Shown here piece after piece: positions 51,284-60,152 of a DNA stretch of 64,000 nucleotides. The position numbers and the translations under genes were made by a program. Positions within the stretch are counted from its first letter, which is position 1. Every line of letters begins with the position of its first letter. A model generated the notes under the pieces. It was not told where the DNA came from. It was given only the letters and a program-made list of their open reading frames with translations, and ran no database searches. This DNA comes from Lustribacter sp965277075 (GTDB lineage: Bacteria > Vulcanimicrobiota > Vulcanimicrobiia > Vulcanimicrobiales > Vulcanimicrobiaceae): contig OZ255707.1 of assembly GCA_965277075.1 (NCBI GenBank), positions 1,116,001-1,180,000 on the forward strand. The letters are read 5' to 3'.

Positions 51284-51287
51284 CTCC
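51284..51287 (-). promoter_or_regulatory. GGAG ribosome binding site that fixes the porin TTG start
   Basis: On the reverse strand the order is GGAG (51287-51284), a seven-base spacer and TTG (51276-51274). This is the only well-spaced Shine-Dalgarno near a start that gives a signal peptide. The rest of 51288-51551 upstream of the porin is non-coding, with a 6-bp inverted repeat AGGAAA-cttat-TTTCCT at 51435-51451. Confidence 0.7.
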
Positions 51288-51551
51288 AAAGTGTGAAGGA
51301 TGACAACGTCGCACACCCCTCACGAAGGTCATGCACGGCGTGTTCAAAGGCCCCACCAAAAGGTGAGGCAGCGCTATCCGATGTCTACCGGTGAGGTAAG
51401 CGTACGGAAATTGCGTTGGTAGGCCGTGCGACTCAGGAAACTTATTTTCCTTTAGGTCACGATAACTTTTCTGTATGGTTGGATGAAGGAAACGGCTGTT
51501 TGGCTTCGCCGGTTGGCCGTTTGGAGGGCACGGCTCACATGCGACGCCGGT

Positions 51552-52568
51552 CTAAGACTCGTTCCAGGACGCAAAGATCATCGCTTGGCCGGTGCCGGCT
51601 TCCGACCGGTAGCAGGGCACGTAATCGATAACGTCCATCCGGCGCCCGAGATCGTTCATCGCCGCCACCATCGGATACCAGCTCTTCGTCTCGCAGGTAT
51701 TGCCCCAGAACCAAGACTCGGGGAACGACGCCAGCTTCTCCTCATCGCCGGCCTGCATCGCGGCCATCACGTCGCGGTCGAATTCTTCGTCGATCGTGAA
51801 ATGCGTCAATCCGCCGGAAGAAAACATGGCGACGTTGAGATCGTCCGGCAGTTCGTCGATCGCTGACTTGAGCGCGTGGCCGAACTTGATCATGCGCCGT
51901 AATTTCGGCTGATTGCGCGTTTCGCCGACGTTCGCGAAGATCGGCACCGTCGGCGGCGGTGCGTCGTTCATGATGCGCCGAAAGATGAAACCGTACGCGT
52001 GTGGGATGCCGAAGTCCGCTCCATCGGGCCGCGGCAGCTTCTGCGAGACGGCGACGTCGAACTCACGCGCAATCAGCGAATCGACGATCGCATCGGCGGT
52101 CTCGGGTGCCCCGGCGTACACGGCGCTTCCCGGCGGCACGTGTCCATGCAGTGAGATTTTCAGGCCCATCGTATCGAGGCGCTCGACTTCGTCTTCGTCG
52201 GGATAAATGTTGGCGATCTCCGCACCCGCGTAGACGAGGAACGCCGGCGTAAAGTCGTCCCGGAAGAGCTCGCGTTGGTCGTTACCCAGGATAATCGCAG
52301 CGTTCGCGCCGCATGCCGCATAGCGCCGGGCCAATTCGGCGACCGCCGCTTGGCAGGCGTCGTACCGCTTCGTCTTCGTCGCGAGATCGAGCTGACTTGC
52401 GAAGCCGCCGTTACGCGCCGCGAGCAAACCGTTGTAATCGTAGTACGCTCCACGGTACGCGTGGCGCGGATTGCGCTTGTCGACCGCCGCGCGTTGATGC
52501 CATTGATCGGGCGGCGTCGTGAGGAGCGGACCGTGCGAAACGCCGAAAGCCCCAACGATACGAGCCAT
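51552..52568 (-). CDS. LigB-type (class III) extradiol dioxygenase
   Basis: The 338-residue protein matches the LigB/protocatechuate 4,5-dioxygenase family: FGVSHGPLL at the N-terminus (likely Fe ligand His), AIILGNDQRELF, ISLHGHVPP, SSGGLTHFTIDEEFD, and a C-terminal ESWFWGNTCETKSW. It uses Fe(II) and oxygen to open a catechol-like ring and is unrelated to the VOC dioxygenase at 42591. The upstream same-strand IclR gene is truncated. The ligase-type partner LigA is absent, as in single-chain homologues. Confidence 0.88.
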   Translation of the reverse strand: MARIVGAFGVSHGPLLTTPPDQWHQRAAVDKRNPRHAYRGAYYDYNGLLAARNGGFASQLDLATKTKRYDACQAAVAELARRYAACGANAAIILGNDQRELFRDDFTPAFLVYAGAEIANIYPDEDEVERLDTMGLKISLHGHVPPGSAVYAGAPETADAIVDSLIAREFDVAVSQKLPRPDGADFGIPHAYGFIFRRIMNDAPPPTVPIFANVGETRNQPKLRRMIKFGHALKSAIDELPDDLNVAMFSSGGLTHFTIDEEFDRDVMAAMQAGDEEKLASFPESWFWGNTCETKSWYPMVAAMNDLGRRMDVIDYVPCYRSEAGTGQAMIFASWNES

Positions 52569-52575
52569 GACCGGT

Positions 52576-52604
52576 CATTTACCAAGGTCGGCGCCGGTCC
52601 TCGG
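52576..52604. repeat. 29-bp imperfect direct repeat, left copy
   Basis: It matches 54040-54068 at 25 of 29 bases in the same orientation, with the core AAGGTCGGCG. The two copies bracket the truncated IclR and broken MmgE/PrpD genes. Confidence 0.55.
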
Positions 52605-52631
52605 AAAAGTCCGCACGTCGATCCCGATCGT

Positions 52632-52979
52632 CTAGACGATGTCGGTCTGATCCAACACGGAAAGCGTAATCGCGCCGTCATACTCGTCGTGAAGCCGGCG
52701 CATCTCCGGCAACGCTTGCGTACGTACATCGAGCGACGCGAGATAGGCGAAACCAAGATCGAGGACGTGCAAGCTCAGTCGAAATTTGCCGTCATCGTCG
52801 TCGCGCTCGAGATACCCGAGGTCGACAAGCTTACTCGCGAGCCGATGCGTCGTTGCTTTATCGAGTTCGGCGCGCTGGGCGAGTTGCGTAACGCCGATCG
52901 GGCCGCGTGCCGCAGCGACGCGCGCGAGGACGTGCAACCCGCGTGCGAGCGTGCCGATCGGGCCGCCATCCGTGCTCAT
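52632..52979 (-). pseudogene. Truncated IclR regulator (DNA-binding domain only)
   Basis: The 115-residue frame has a good IclR winged helix (IGVTQLAQRAELDKATTHRL) and the linker, but stops at SVLDQTDIV, exactly where the effector domain of a full IclR (about 250 residues) would continue with a Tyr-Val-x-Arg strand. No effector domain follows before the LigB start at 52568. It is probably a deletion product. It might still bind DNA as a short repressor. It is divergent from the broken MmgE/PrpD gene. Confidence 0.72.
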
Positions 52980-53074
52980 GGGATCGCGCGTATCCGCTAC
53001 ATCGGGGCTGCGGTCCTTTGCTGATGCGCCGGTTGAAGGCGTTTAGGCGCCATCATGAAAGGGCGCAGCGCCCG

Positions 53075-54032
53075 ATGAACAGCACTTCCTTACTCGCGCA
53101 CTTCGTCACGGCCCTCGACGCGAACAACACGCCTCCCGATGTCGTCGACACGATGCAACGGCACATTTTCGACAGCGTCGCTGCGGCGATTGCAGGCGGC
53201 GGCGTGAGCGAATCGCTGTGCGTGCAAGCCGTCGTGGAAGCACAGTACGGCACTGGAAATGCACGCGCCGTCGGAACCGGCATTCGCACGAGTTTGCCGG
53301 CGGCCGCACTTCTCGGATGCGTGGCGGCGCGCTGCAGTGAAGTCGACGATATCCATATGCAATCGTGCATCACTCCCGGCGCGATTATTGTCCCGGCCGC
53401 GCTTGCACTTGCGAGTACGCGTACCGACATCGATGAGTCGGCGTTACTTTTTGCGTGTATAGCGGGATACGAGACCATCATTCGGTTCGCAATAGCCATC
53501 GACGGCCCGCGCATCCTCTATCGCGGGATTTGGCCCACGTACGTTTGTGCCGGTTTCGGAATCGCGGCCACCATCGGACGGATGCTGCGGTAGGCAAGAA
53601 TCGTTCTCGTCGGTACAATATCAGCTCGCGCTCGCGGCATTCGCGCCGGACGCCGCCTTCGATGTGTTACGCGATCGAAGGCTTCGCGTCGCCGCAATAG
53701 CACGCCTTACGAGCCGTACGCGCGTCGTCATCGACGCGTCTCTCGACGCGCGCTATCCGTCGGCTTGGCCGGCACGGGTACACGTGATCGACGGAGCCGG
53801 ATCACGGCATACCCGCGAAGTCGATCGTTCGATCGGCGACCCTGAAACGGGATTCGGATGGGAACAACTGCAACGGAAATACGAGACAAGTACACATCTC
53901 GACGCCGGCATGCTGAACGGATTGGGAGCATGTAGCCGGCTTGCCCCAAACGGTGCCGGTTCCGACGGCATCGACGGCCTGTTCTCGGCGATCGATCGGG
54001 CGACTGCGGCGCGCAAAGCCGCTTCGATATAA
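53075..54032 (+). pseudogene. MmgE/PrpD family gene with an internal deletion and frameshift
   Basis: The N-terminal part (53075-53593) encodes 172 residues of a typical MmgE/PrpD start (FDSVAAAIAGGGVSESLCVQ, CSEVDDIHMQSCITPGAIIV) and stops at GRMLR. From about 53610, in another frame, a C-terminal MmgE/PrpD piece follows (QLALAAFAPDAAFDVLRD, then TRVVIDASLDARYP and VIDGAGSRHTREV) to 54032. The intact protein is about 450 residues; roughly 130-150 central ones are missing. The family includes 2-methylcitrate dehydratase and cis-aconitate decarboxylase. The gene is most likely dead. Confidence 0.8.
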
Positions 54033-54039
54033 CGGTCGT

Positions 54040-54068
54040 CCTTTACAAAGGTCGGCGGCGGTCGTCGG
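54040..54068. repeat. 29-bp imperfect direct repeat, right copy
   Basis: It matches 52576-52604 at 25 of 29 bases. It lies eight bases after the broken MmgE/PrpD frame and 26 bases before the next gene start, so it may also form part of that gene's leader. Confidence 0.55.
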
Positions 54069-54093
54069 CAAACGAGCGCCCGGGGGTCTCATC

Positions 54094-55038
54094 ATGGCAA
54101 TCACCCGTCCAGCTTTCCTCACGGCCGTTTGCGCTGCAACGGCAGCACGGCCGGCGCTCGCGCAAACCGACACGGCGCCCGTCGTACGTATCGGAACAGA
54201 TCCGGTCGACTCGTTCGCGACGTCGTACTTCGGAGTCGACCGCGGCATCTTTCGCGACAACGGCATCAACGCGCAACTCACATCGTTTCAAAACGGCGCA
54301 ACGATCGTGCAAGCGCTCCTCGCCGGCGACCTCGACGTCGGCATCGCGAACATCGTGCAAGTCGCGAATGCGGTCGCGCACGGGCTCCCCGTACTGATGA
54401 TCGCTCCTGCCTCGCTCTACTCGGTGAAACACTCGTATTCGCAGCTGTGCGTGGCGAAGAGCTCCCCGTTTTTGAAGCCGAAAGACCTCGACGGCGCGAC
54501 GATCGCCGTATCCACGCTCAACGATTTCAATCAACTTGGGGTAACCGCGTGGCTCGAGCACAACGGCGTGCCGCCGGCTCGCGTCAAGTTCGTCGAACTG
54601 AAATTCCCCGAGATGGGGGCGGCGCTTGCGCGCGGGACAATCGCTGCGGCGCAGATCGCCGAGCCCGCGCTCAGCGTGGCGATTCACGCCGGCGACGTGC
54701 GGGTCTTCGCAACGCCGTACACGGTGATCGCACCGGAGTTTGCCGCCATCGTTTGGTTCGCAAGCAAAGGCTGGCTGCAGAAAAATCCGGAAACGGCGAA
54801 AAAGCTCGTTGCCGGCATCTTTGCGACGGCGCACTGGGCGAACACACATCAGGCCGAATCAGCGCCAATCCTGGCACGGGTCGCAAAGATGGACCCGTCG
54901 ATCATCGCGACGATGACGCGCGCGTACTACCCGACGACGAACGATCCAAAGTTCGTTCAAGCGCCGCTCGACTTCGCGTTCCGATACGGCTTGCTGCCGC
55001 GCGCCGTCACGACAGCGGAATTCATCGCGCAGCTTTAG
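54094..55038 (+). CDS. NMT1-like solute-binding protein
   Basis: The 314-residue protein has an N-terminal signal (MAITRPAFLTAVCAATAARPALAQ) and the NMT1 fold: VRIGTDPVDSFATSYFGVDR, GIFRDNGINAQLTSF, ALLAGDLDVGIANIVQ and LKPKDLDGATIAV. It resembles the protein at 56748, which has the GTDPVDS-like phrase GIQPVESAGQAFFGLDLG. No permease gene is adjacent, and it converges on the ThDP enzyme gene. It is an orphan receptor; the ligand is unknown. Confidence 0.9.
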   Translation: MAITRPAFLTAVCAATAARPALAQTDTAPVVRIGTDPVDSFATSYFGVDRGIFRDNGINAQLTSFQNGATIVQALLAGDLDVGIANIVQVANAVAHGLPVLMIAPASLYSVKHSYSQLCVAKSSPFLKPKDLDGATIAVSTLNDFNQLGVTAWLEHNGVPPARVKFVELKFPEMGAALARGTIAAAQIAEPALSVAIHAGDVRVFATPYTVIAPEFAAIVWFASKGWLQKNPETAKKLVAGIFATAHWANTHQAESAPILARVAKMDPSIIATMTRAYYPTTNDPKFVQAPLDFAFRYGLLPRAVTTAEFIAQL

Positions 55039-55054
55039 TGTGCTAGCGCGATGC

Positions 55055-56743
55055 TTACTTGCGGACGTTCGGCACCGGAACGACGATGACGGTCGAGCGA
55101 TCCGACGCAAGGGCGGTCGTCAACGCGGGCACGAGGCCGCCGGCGTTACCGACGGTGGTGACGTCGGCACCGTACCCGCGGGCGACGTTCGCGTGATCGA
55201 CCGACAAGACGGTTCCCGGATGTTCGCGCATGTCGGAGGGGACGCCGAGGTGCCGTTCGATCGCGAGCTTCACCGCGAGGTAGCCGCTGTTGTCGACGAC
55301 GATCGCGACGACCGGTGCCTTCTCTCGCGCCGACGTCCACAGCGCCTGCGGCGTGAAGTGAAACGAGCCATCGCCGACGACGACGAGGACGGCGCGATCC
55401 GGCCGCGCGATTTTCGCACCGACGGCCGCGGGAAGTCCCCAGCCGAGCGATCCGCCGTTGGTACGAAACACCCGCGCATCGTCCGGGAACGCTGTGTGAC
55501 GCAACAACGCGCGTGACGAAGAGATCGCCTCATCGAAGATCAGGGCGTTGGGCGGCAAAACCGCGCCGAGCGCGTCGGTGAGCGCGACGAGCGACACCGC
55601 TCCCGCGTCTCTTGCGAGTGTTTCGTGCCGTTCGCGGTCGCGCGCCGTAGCGTCGGCGTAGCGCGCGCGCAAGTCGCCTAGCACCGCGATGCGCTCAGCC
55701 CGGACGTCGGGAGCGATGCCGCCGGCGGCATCGACCGCCGCACGCAGATCGGCGAGAACGGCGAGCGTATCGCCGGCGAGCCCGATGTCGGGGACGTTCG
55801 TCCAGCCGACGAATTCGGCGGCGTCGACCGCGTGGATCAGCCGCGCGCCGGACGGCAACTGCGTGATCGCATCGCTCGAGAACGGCATGAATACGCGCGC
55901 TCCGACGACCAGCACGACGTCGGCGTCGGCGATCAACGCCCGTTCTTCGGCGTACTGACCGAGATAGCGTGGATCGCGAACGGGATACGGCAGCCGTGAG
56001 AGTTGGGTGCGCTCGATCGCGAACACCGGAAGTTCCATAGCCTCGGCGAGCGCCCGCGACTCGTCCGCGTGATCGGCCGCGTCGGCACCGAGCACGAGAA
56101 TCGGCCGGCGCGCTTTCACGAGCAACGCGACGGCAGCACGCACCGCCTCCGCATCGGGGCGCCGCGAGAGACGCGCTTCAGGCGATCGTGCGAAGGCGCG
56201 CAGCGACGACTCGTCGAGCGCGGAAACCGACCCGGCTTGCACGTCTTCGGGAATGGCGAGGTACGTCGGCCCGGTGGGCGGCGCGGACGCGACATTGATC
56301 GCGCGGCGCACGTCGGACGCGACCGCATCCGGCGTCAGCGACTGCCACGCGTGCTTGACGAAACCGCGCGCCAGTCCGGGCAGATCTTGCAGCGCGCAAA
56401 ACGCATCTTGCGCTTGGATACCCGCGTCTTTATTACCGGCCGTGACGACGACCGGCGAACCGTCACGCGCGGCGTTGTAGGTTTGGCTGAGCCCGTTCAT
56501 CGTGCCGACGCTCGTGTGCAGGCCGGCGAAGCCGATGCCGCCCGACGCGCGCGCGTAGCCGTCCGCCATGGCGACGGTCACGCTCTCTTGCAACGTCAAC
56601 ACGTAGCGAAAGCTTCCGTCGGCACGCAGCGCTTCGAGCAACGGCGCTTCGGTCGAACCGGGCAGACCGAAAATCGTGTCGATGCCGTTAGCTTTGAGCG
56701 TGGCGAGAATAGCGCGCGCGCCGGTCATCGTTATATCGAGCAT
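55055..56743 (-). CDS. ThDP-dependent enzyme, benzoylformate decarboxylase/acetolactate synthase-like
   Basis: The 562-residue protein has the catalytic Glu in VLTLQESVTVAMADG (Glu53) and the ThDP motif VVGDGSFHFTPQALW ending in VDNSGYLAVK. The length and FGLPGSTEAPLLEAL start match the decarboxylase/carboligase group. I start at 56743, giving MLDITMTGARAIL; earlier codons read into non-protein sequence. It is the last gene of the seven-gene reverse-strand operon, four bases after the binding-protein stop. A decarboxylation of an aryl 2-oxoacid is plausible in context. Confidence 0.87.
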   Translation of the reverse strand: MLDITMTGARAILATLKANGIDTIFGLPGSTEAPLLEALRADGSFRYVLTLQESVTVAMADGYARASGGIGFAGLHTSVGTMNGLSQTYNAARDGSPVVVTAGNKDAGIQAQDAFCALQDLPGLARGFVKHAWQSLTPDAVASDVRRAINVASAPPTGPTYLAIPEDVQAGSVSALDESSLRAFARSPEARLSRRPDAEAVRAAVALLVKARRPILVLGADAADHADESRALAEAMELPVFAIERTQLSRLPYPVRDPRYLGQYAEERALIADADVVLVVGARVFMPFSSDAITQLPSGARLIHAVDAAEFVGWTNVPDIGLAGDTLAVLADLRAAVDAAGGIAPDVRAERIAVLGDLRARYADATARDRERHETLARDAGAVSLVALTDALGAVLPPNALIFDEAISSSRALLRHTAFPDDARVFRTNGGSLGWGLPAAVGAKIARPDRAVLVVVGDGSFHFTPQALWTSAREKAPVVAIVVDNSGYLAVKLAIERHLGVPSDMREHPGTVLSVDHANVARGYGADVTTVGNAGGLVPALTTALASDRSTVIVVPVPNVRK

Positions 56744-56747
56744 CGAA

Positions 56748-57716
56748 TCAGTTCCTCGTCGGCTTCCATATAAGGTCGTTCGCAGCGACGGCGCGTTGTA
56801 TGTCACCGTAGCGCACGCCCGCATCGATGAGCGGTTGAATCTCTGCGGCGATCAAGTCGGTACCGAATGTCGACCGCGTTATGACGGCAAGCGTCTCCGG
56901 CTTGATTTTCGTGTAACGCAAGAGAATCGCACCCGCTTCGCTAGCGTGCACGTTCCCCCACAGCGCCGCACGCCGGAACACGTCGACAACCTTCGCTGCG
57001 ATGTCCGGCCGGCGCGCGAGCCAATCACCGTTGGCGAACCATGTCGTGGCGGGGCAGCGAGCCGCGATCGCGTCAAGCGGAGCGGCAAGCACGCGCGCCA
57101 CGGACTTCGCGTCAGAAACGTATGGCTCCACGAGCGTCGCCGCATCGACACGATGAGATGCGATCGCATCGGCCATCGACGAAAACGGAAGCTCGATCCA
57201 TTTGACGCGCTTACTGTCGCCACCGTTCTTGTCGATCCACGCTTGCGTTCCATACATTAGAGAATTGCCGATTCCGTTCACGGCGACGACCTTGTCGTTC
57301 AGATCCGCGGCCGTCTTAATCGGCGAGTCTTTCGCAACCAGCGTGAGATCCGTCGCTGCCGAGGCGAGAGCCATGCCGGCCGGCGCAATCAGTTTGACGT
57401 CGAGCCCCTTCACGTGTGCCTGCGCTACCGAACCGACGGCCGACTGACCGACGTCGAGCGAGCCACCGATCACGGCCGCGACCAGCTCTGCACCGTTTGC
57501 AAGCGTAGTCAGGCGTACGTCCATGCCCGCGGCCTGGAAATAGCCGAGGTCCAGCCCGAAAAATGCTTGACCTGCAGATTCGACCGGCTGAATCCCAAGC
57601 CGGACGACCGTATCGGCAGCGACGGCGGGGCATGGTCGAGCGGCTGCGATGCCGAGGGCGAGCAGCGCTAGGGCCTCGCCGCGTGACGGCGCGGCGCTAC
57701 GCACGTGCGGACTCAC
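56748..57716 (-). CDS. NMT1-like solute-binding protein within the ThDP/Rieske operon
   Basis: The 322-residue protein begins at GTG 57716 and overlaps the upstream ThDP gene by 20 bp. A signal peptide (ALALLALGIAAARPCPAVAA) is followed by FFGLDLGYFQAAGMDVRLTT, AAVIGGSLDVGQSAVG and IKTAADLNDKVVAV. Being embedded between two ThDP enzymes suggests it captures the substrate of this operon. There is no permease or ATPase in the operon. Confidence 0.9.
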   Translation of the reverse strand: MSPHVRSAAPSRGEALALLALGIAAARPCPAVAADTVVRLGIQPVESAGQAFFGLDLGYFQAAGMDVRLTTLANGAELVAAVIGGSLDVGQSAVGSVAQAHVKGLDVKLIAPAGMALASAATDLTLVAKDSPIKTAADLNDKVVAVNGIGNSLMYGTQAWIDKNGGDSKRVKWIELPFSSMADAIASHRVDAATLVEPYVSDAKSVARVLAAPLDAIAARCPATTWFANGDWLARRPDIAAKVVDVFRRAALWGNVHASEAGAILLRYTKIKPETLAVITRSTFGTDLIAAEIQPLIDAGVRYGDIQRAVAANDLIWKPTRN

Positions 57717-59349
57717 GGACCGGCGGCCCGGCGAACGCGGACGCGTACGGACCGAACGCGACCATGTCGACCTCGAGCAGCGCCGGTCCGCGGCGTGAAC
57801 CGAGCATCCTAAGGGCCACCACGAACGAGTCCGTGTCGTGCGCGCGCGCGGACGGCAGACCGATCGCCGCCGCGATTGCCTGGAGATCGGGCGTGAGGAG
57901 GTCGGCGAGGTAGTGACGGCCGCCGAACACGTGATCCTGGATGTTCCGGATGACCCCGTAACCGCGGTCGTTCATCACAAGCAGCAGAACGTCGGCGTCT
58001 TCTTGAACGAGCGTCGCGAGTTCGCCGAAGCTCAGCTGCAAGCCGCCGTCCCCGACGAGCGCAATCGTTTTGCCCGTGCCGCCAAGCGCCGCGCCGATCG
58101 CCATCGGCAATCCCATGCCGATGCCCCCGCCGAGTGCATGCACGCCGGCGCGCGCCGAGCGAAGCGTCACGTAACGATTGCCCCACGTGCTGTTCGAAAC
58201 CGTCACGTCGCGGACCCAGGTCGCGTCCGGCGGCATCCACGCGCGCAGCGCATGCACCACATCTTCGTACGGCCCCAACGTCCGCCGGAGCGCATCGTCG
58301 GCCCGGTCGCGCGCCGACGCAACATCGGCGTGAAACGCCGGGTCGATATTCGGCGGTTCGAGCAGCGCCGTCAACCCCTCGAGCGCCGCCCGCGCATCCC
58401 CGGCGACGAACCGCTTCGTCGCGTAGGACCGGTCGCGCGCGCTCGGATTCACGTCGATCTGATAGATGCGCTCGGGTAAGCGCAACTTCCACTGCAACGT
58501 TTCGTTCCCGCGCAAGCGCGACCCGACGACGAGCAACGCATCGCACGTGCCGAAGAGCTCTTCGACGGCCGGCGCGGTCGTGAACGAGCCGAGTGACATC
58601 GGATCGTCTTCGGGCAAAATGCCGCGCCCGTTCGTGCTGCTGATGACGGCGAAACCGAGCGCGGCAAGGGCGCCGACCGCCGCGACGGCCTCCTTCGCAC
58701 CGCCGCCGAGCCAAATCACCGGCCGGCGCGCGCGCCGCAACTCGCGTGCGAGCGCTTCGAGCGCACGAACGTCGACGACGGGCGGGGCGGCCGGCGGCGG
58801 CAGCAATTCCTCGAGCGGCGGCATCGACACCGCCGCGCTCTGCACGTCGATCGGGATCTCGATGCTCACCGGTCCCCGCGGCGGCGCGAGTGCGGTCGCG
58901 ACCGCGTCGCGCAGCGTGCCGAGCAACGTCTCGGGCGACCACACGCGATACGCGCGTTTCGAGACGGCGCGCAACATCGTAAATTGATCGCGCGCTTCGT
59001 GAATGTAGCCGCGCTCGCGGTCGAGGTACGGCGTCTCAATTTGCCCCGTGACGTGCACGACCGGCGTACCGGCCGTCTGCGCTTCCACGAGCGCACCACA
59101 CGCGTTGCCCGCGGCCGTGCCGGTGCTGGTCACCGCAACCCCGATGCCGCCGCGCACGCGTGCGTACGCGTCGGCCATGCTCGCCGCGCCGGCTTCGCCG
59201 CGCGCGGCGATACAGCGCACCACACCGCGCCGCATCAACGCGTCCAAGATCGGCATATTGTGAATGCTGATGACACCGAACGCCGCACGGACGCCGCACG
59301 CTTCGAAGAACGCGGCGACGACGTCGCCGCCGGTGACGCGTTCAGACAT
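57697..59349 (-). CDS. ThDP-dependent enzyme (acetolactate synthase/benzoylformate decarboxylase-like), first of two
   Basis: The 550-residue protein has the catalytic Glu in CIAARGEAGAASMADAYAR (Glu52) and the ThDP motif ALVGDGGLQLSFGELA ending in LVMNDRGYG. It differs substantially from the ThDP enzyme at 55055, so these are not a recent duplication. ATG 59349 overlaps the SDR stop by eight bases. It may decarboxylate or ligate an oxoacid; the substrate is unknown. Confidence 0.87.
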   Translation of the reverse strand: MSERVTGGDVVAAFFEACGVRAAFGVISIHNMPILDALMRRGVVRCIAARGEAGAASMADAYARVRGGIGVAVTSTGTAAGNACGALVEAQTAGTPVVHVTGQIETPYLDRERGYIHEARDQFTMLRAVSKRAYRVWSPETLLGTLRDAVATALAPPRGPVSIEIPIDVQSAAVSMPPLEELLPPPAAPPVVDVRALEALARELRRARRPVIWLGGGAKEAVAAVGALAALGFAVISSTNGRGILPEDDPMSLGSFTTAPAVEELFGTCDALLVVGSRLRGNETLQWKLRLPERIYQIDVNPSARDRSYATKRFVAGDARAALEGLTALLEPPNIDPAFHADVASARDRADDALRRTLGPYEDVVHALRAWMPPDATWVRDVTVSNSTWGNRYVTLRSARAGVHALGGGIGMGLPMAIGAALGGTGKTIALVGDGGLQLSFGELATLVQEDADVLLLVMNDRGYGVIRNIQDHVFGGRHYLADLLTPDLQAIAAAIGLPSARAHDTDSFVVALRMLGSRRGPALLEVDMVAFGPYASAFAGPPVRESARA

Positions 59350-60136
59350 AGCGGCTCTGGCCGCCGGAGATCTCGACGACCGCACCCGTCGTGTAGCTGC
59401 TCAACGGCGACGCGAGGAAAGCGATTGCCGCAGCCACTTCGTCGGCGCGCCCGATCCGTTCGAGGGGAATCGCCCGTTCGCGCGCGATCTCGACGAGATA
59501 CGCGTCGCGATCGATCGGGCCGCGCGCAGCGACACGTTCGTTCCAGCGGTGCTCCCACTGCCCCGTATCGATCACGCCGAGCAAGATCGTGTTGACCCGA
59601 ACGCGCGGCGCAAATTCTTGCGAGAACGACTTCGCGAGGTTGAGCGCGCCCGCCCGGGCGGCGCTTGTCGAAACGAGACGCCTTTCCGGTTGCTTCGCGA
59701 GCAGCGACGACACGTACACCATGCTGGCCGCATCGGAATCGCGAAGGAGCGGCAGAAACGCGCGCGTCGGTCGCAGCAGCCCGAAAAATTTGAGCGCCAG
59801 TTCGTCCGTCCAGTCATCGTCGTCGAGCGCGTCCAGCGGCGCCATCCGCGATCTTCCGGCATTGTGCACGAGCACGTCGACGCCGCCGAATCGCTCGCCG
59901 ACCCGCGCCGCGAACGCCGACATCGCGGATTCGTCGAGCACGTCGGCGACGGCACCGAGGACGCGACCGGAATGCTCGCGCGAAAGCTCGCGGTTCGCGG
60001 CGTCGACGATTTCCGCGCTGCGCGCACAGAATGCGACGCGCGCGCCTTCGGCGAGGAACCGGTCGACGGCTGCGCGTCCGATGCCCGAGGTCCCACCGGT
60101 AACGACCGCGACGCGATCGGTCAGCCGCAAATCCAT
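59342..60136 (-). CDS. Atypical short-chain dehydrogenase without the YxxxK active site
   Basis: The 264-residue protein starts at 60136 with MDLRLTDRVAVVTGGTSGIG, a normal cofactor-binding motif. The region that should hold Tyr-x3-Lys reads RRLVSTSAARAGALNLAKS: Ser or Thr replaces the Tyr and Arg replaces the Lys. LVHNAG also replaces the usual NNAG. A subgroup of SDRs in ring-degradation clusters has this form, so it may have another catalytic arrangement or a binding role. It sits between the Rieske oxygenase and the first ThDP gene. Confidence 0.82.
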   Translation of the reverse strand: MDLRLTDRVAVVTGGTSGIGRAAVDRFLAEGARVAFCARSAEIVDAANRELSREHSGRVLGAVADVLDESAMSAFAARVGERFGGVDVLVHNAGRSRMAPLDALDDDDWTDELALKFFGLLRPTRAFLPLLRDSDAASMVYVSSLLAKQPERRLVSTSAARAGALNLAKSFSQEFAPRVRVNTILLGVIDTGQWEHRWNERVAARGPIDRDAYLVEIARERAIPLERIGRADEVAAAIAFLASPLSSYTTGAVVEISGGQSRYV

Positions 60137-60152
60137 CAGGCGCCGGACGCGC

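Noticed and set aside
51288..51551. A gene in the 264-bp region upstream of the porin
   Set aside because: Short frames here lack a ribosome binding site and protein-like composition. Only small inverted repeats (for example 51435-51451) are visible, so I left it as an untranslated or regulatory region.
53547..54032. Independent small protein gene inside the broken MmgE/PrpD region
   Set aside because: Its residues match the C-terminal part of MmgE/PrpD, so it is the second half of a disrupted gene rather than a new one.
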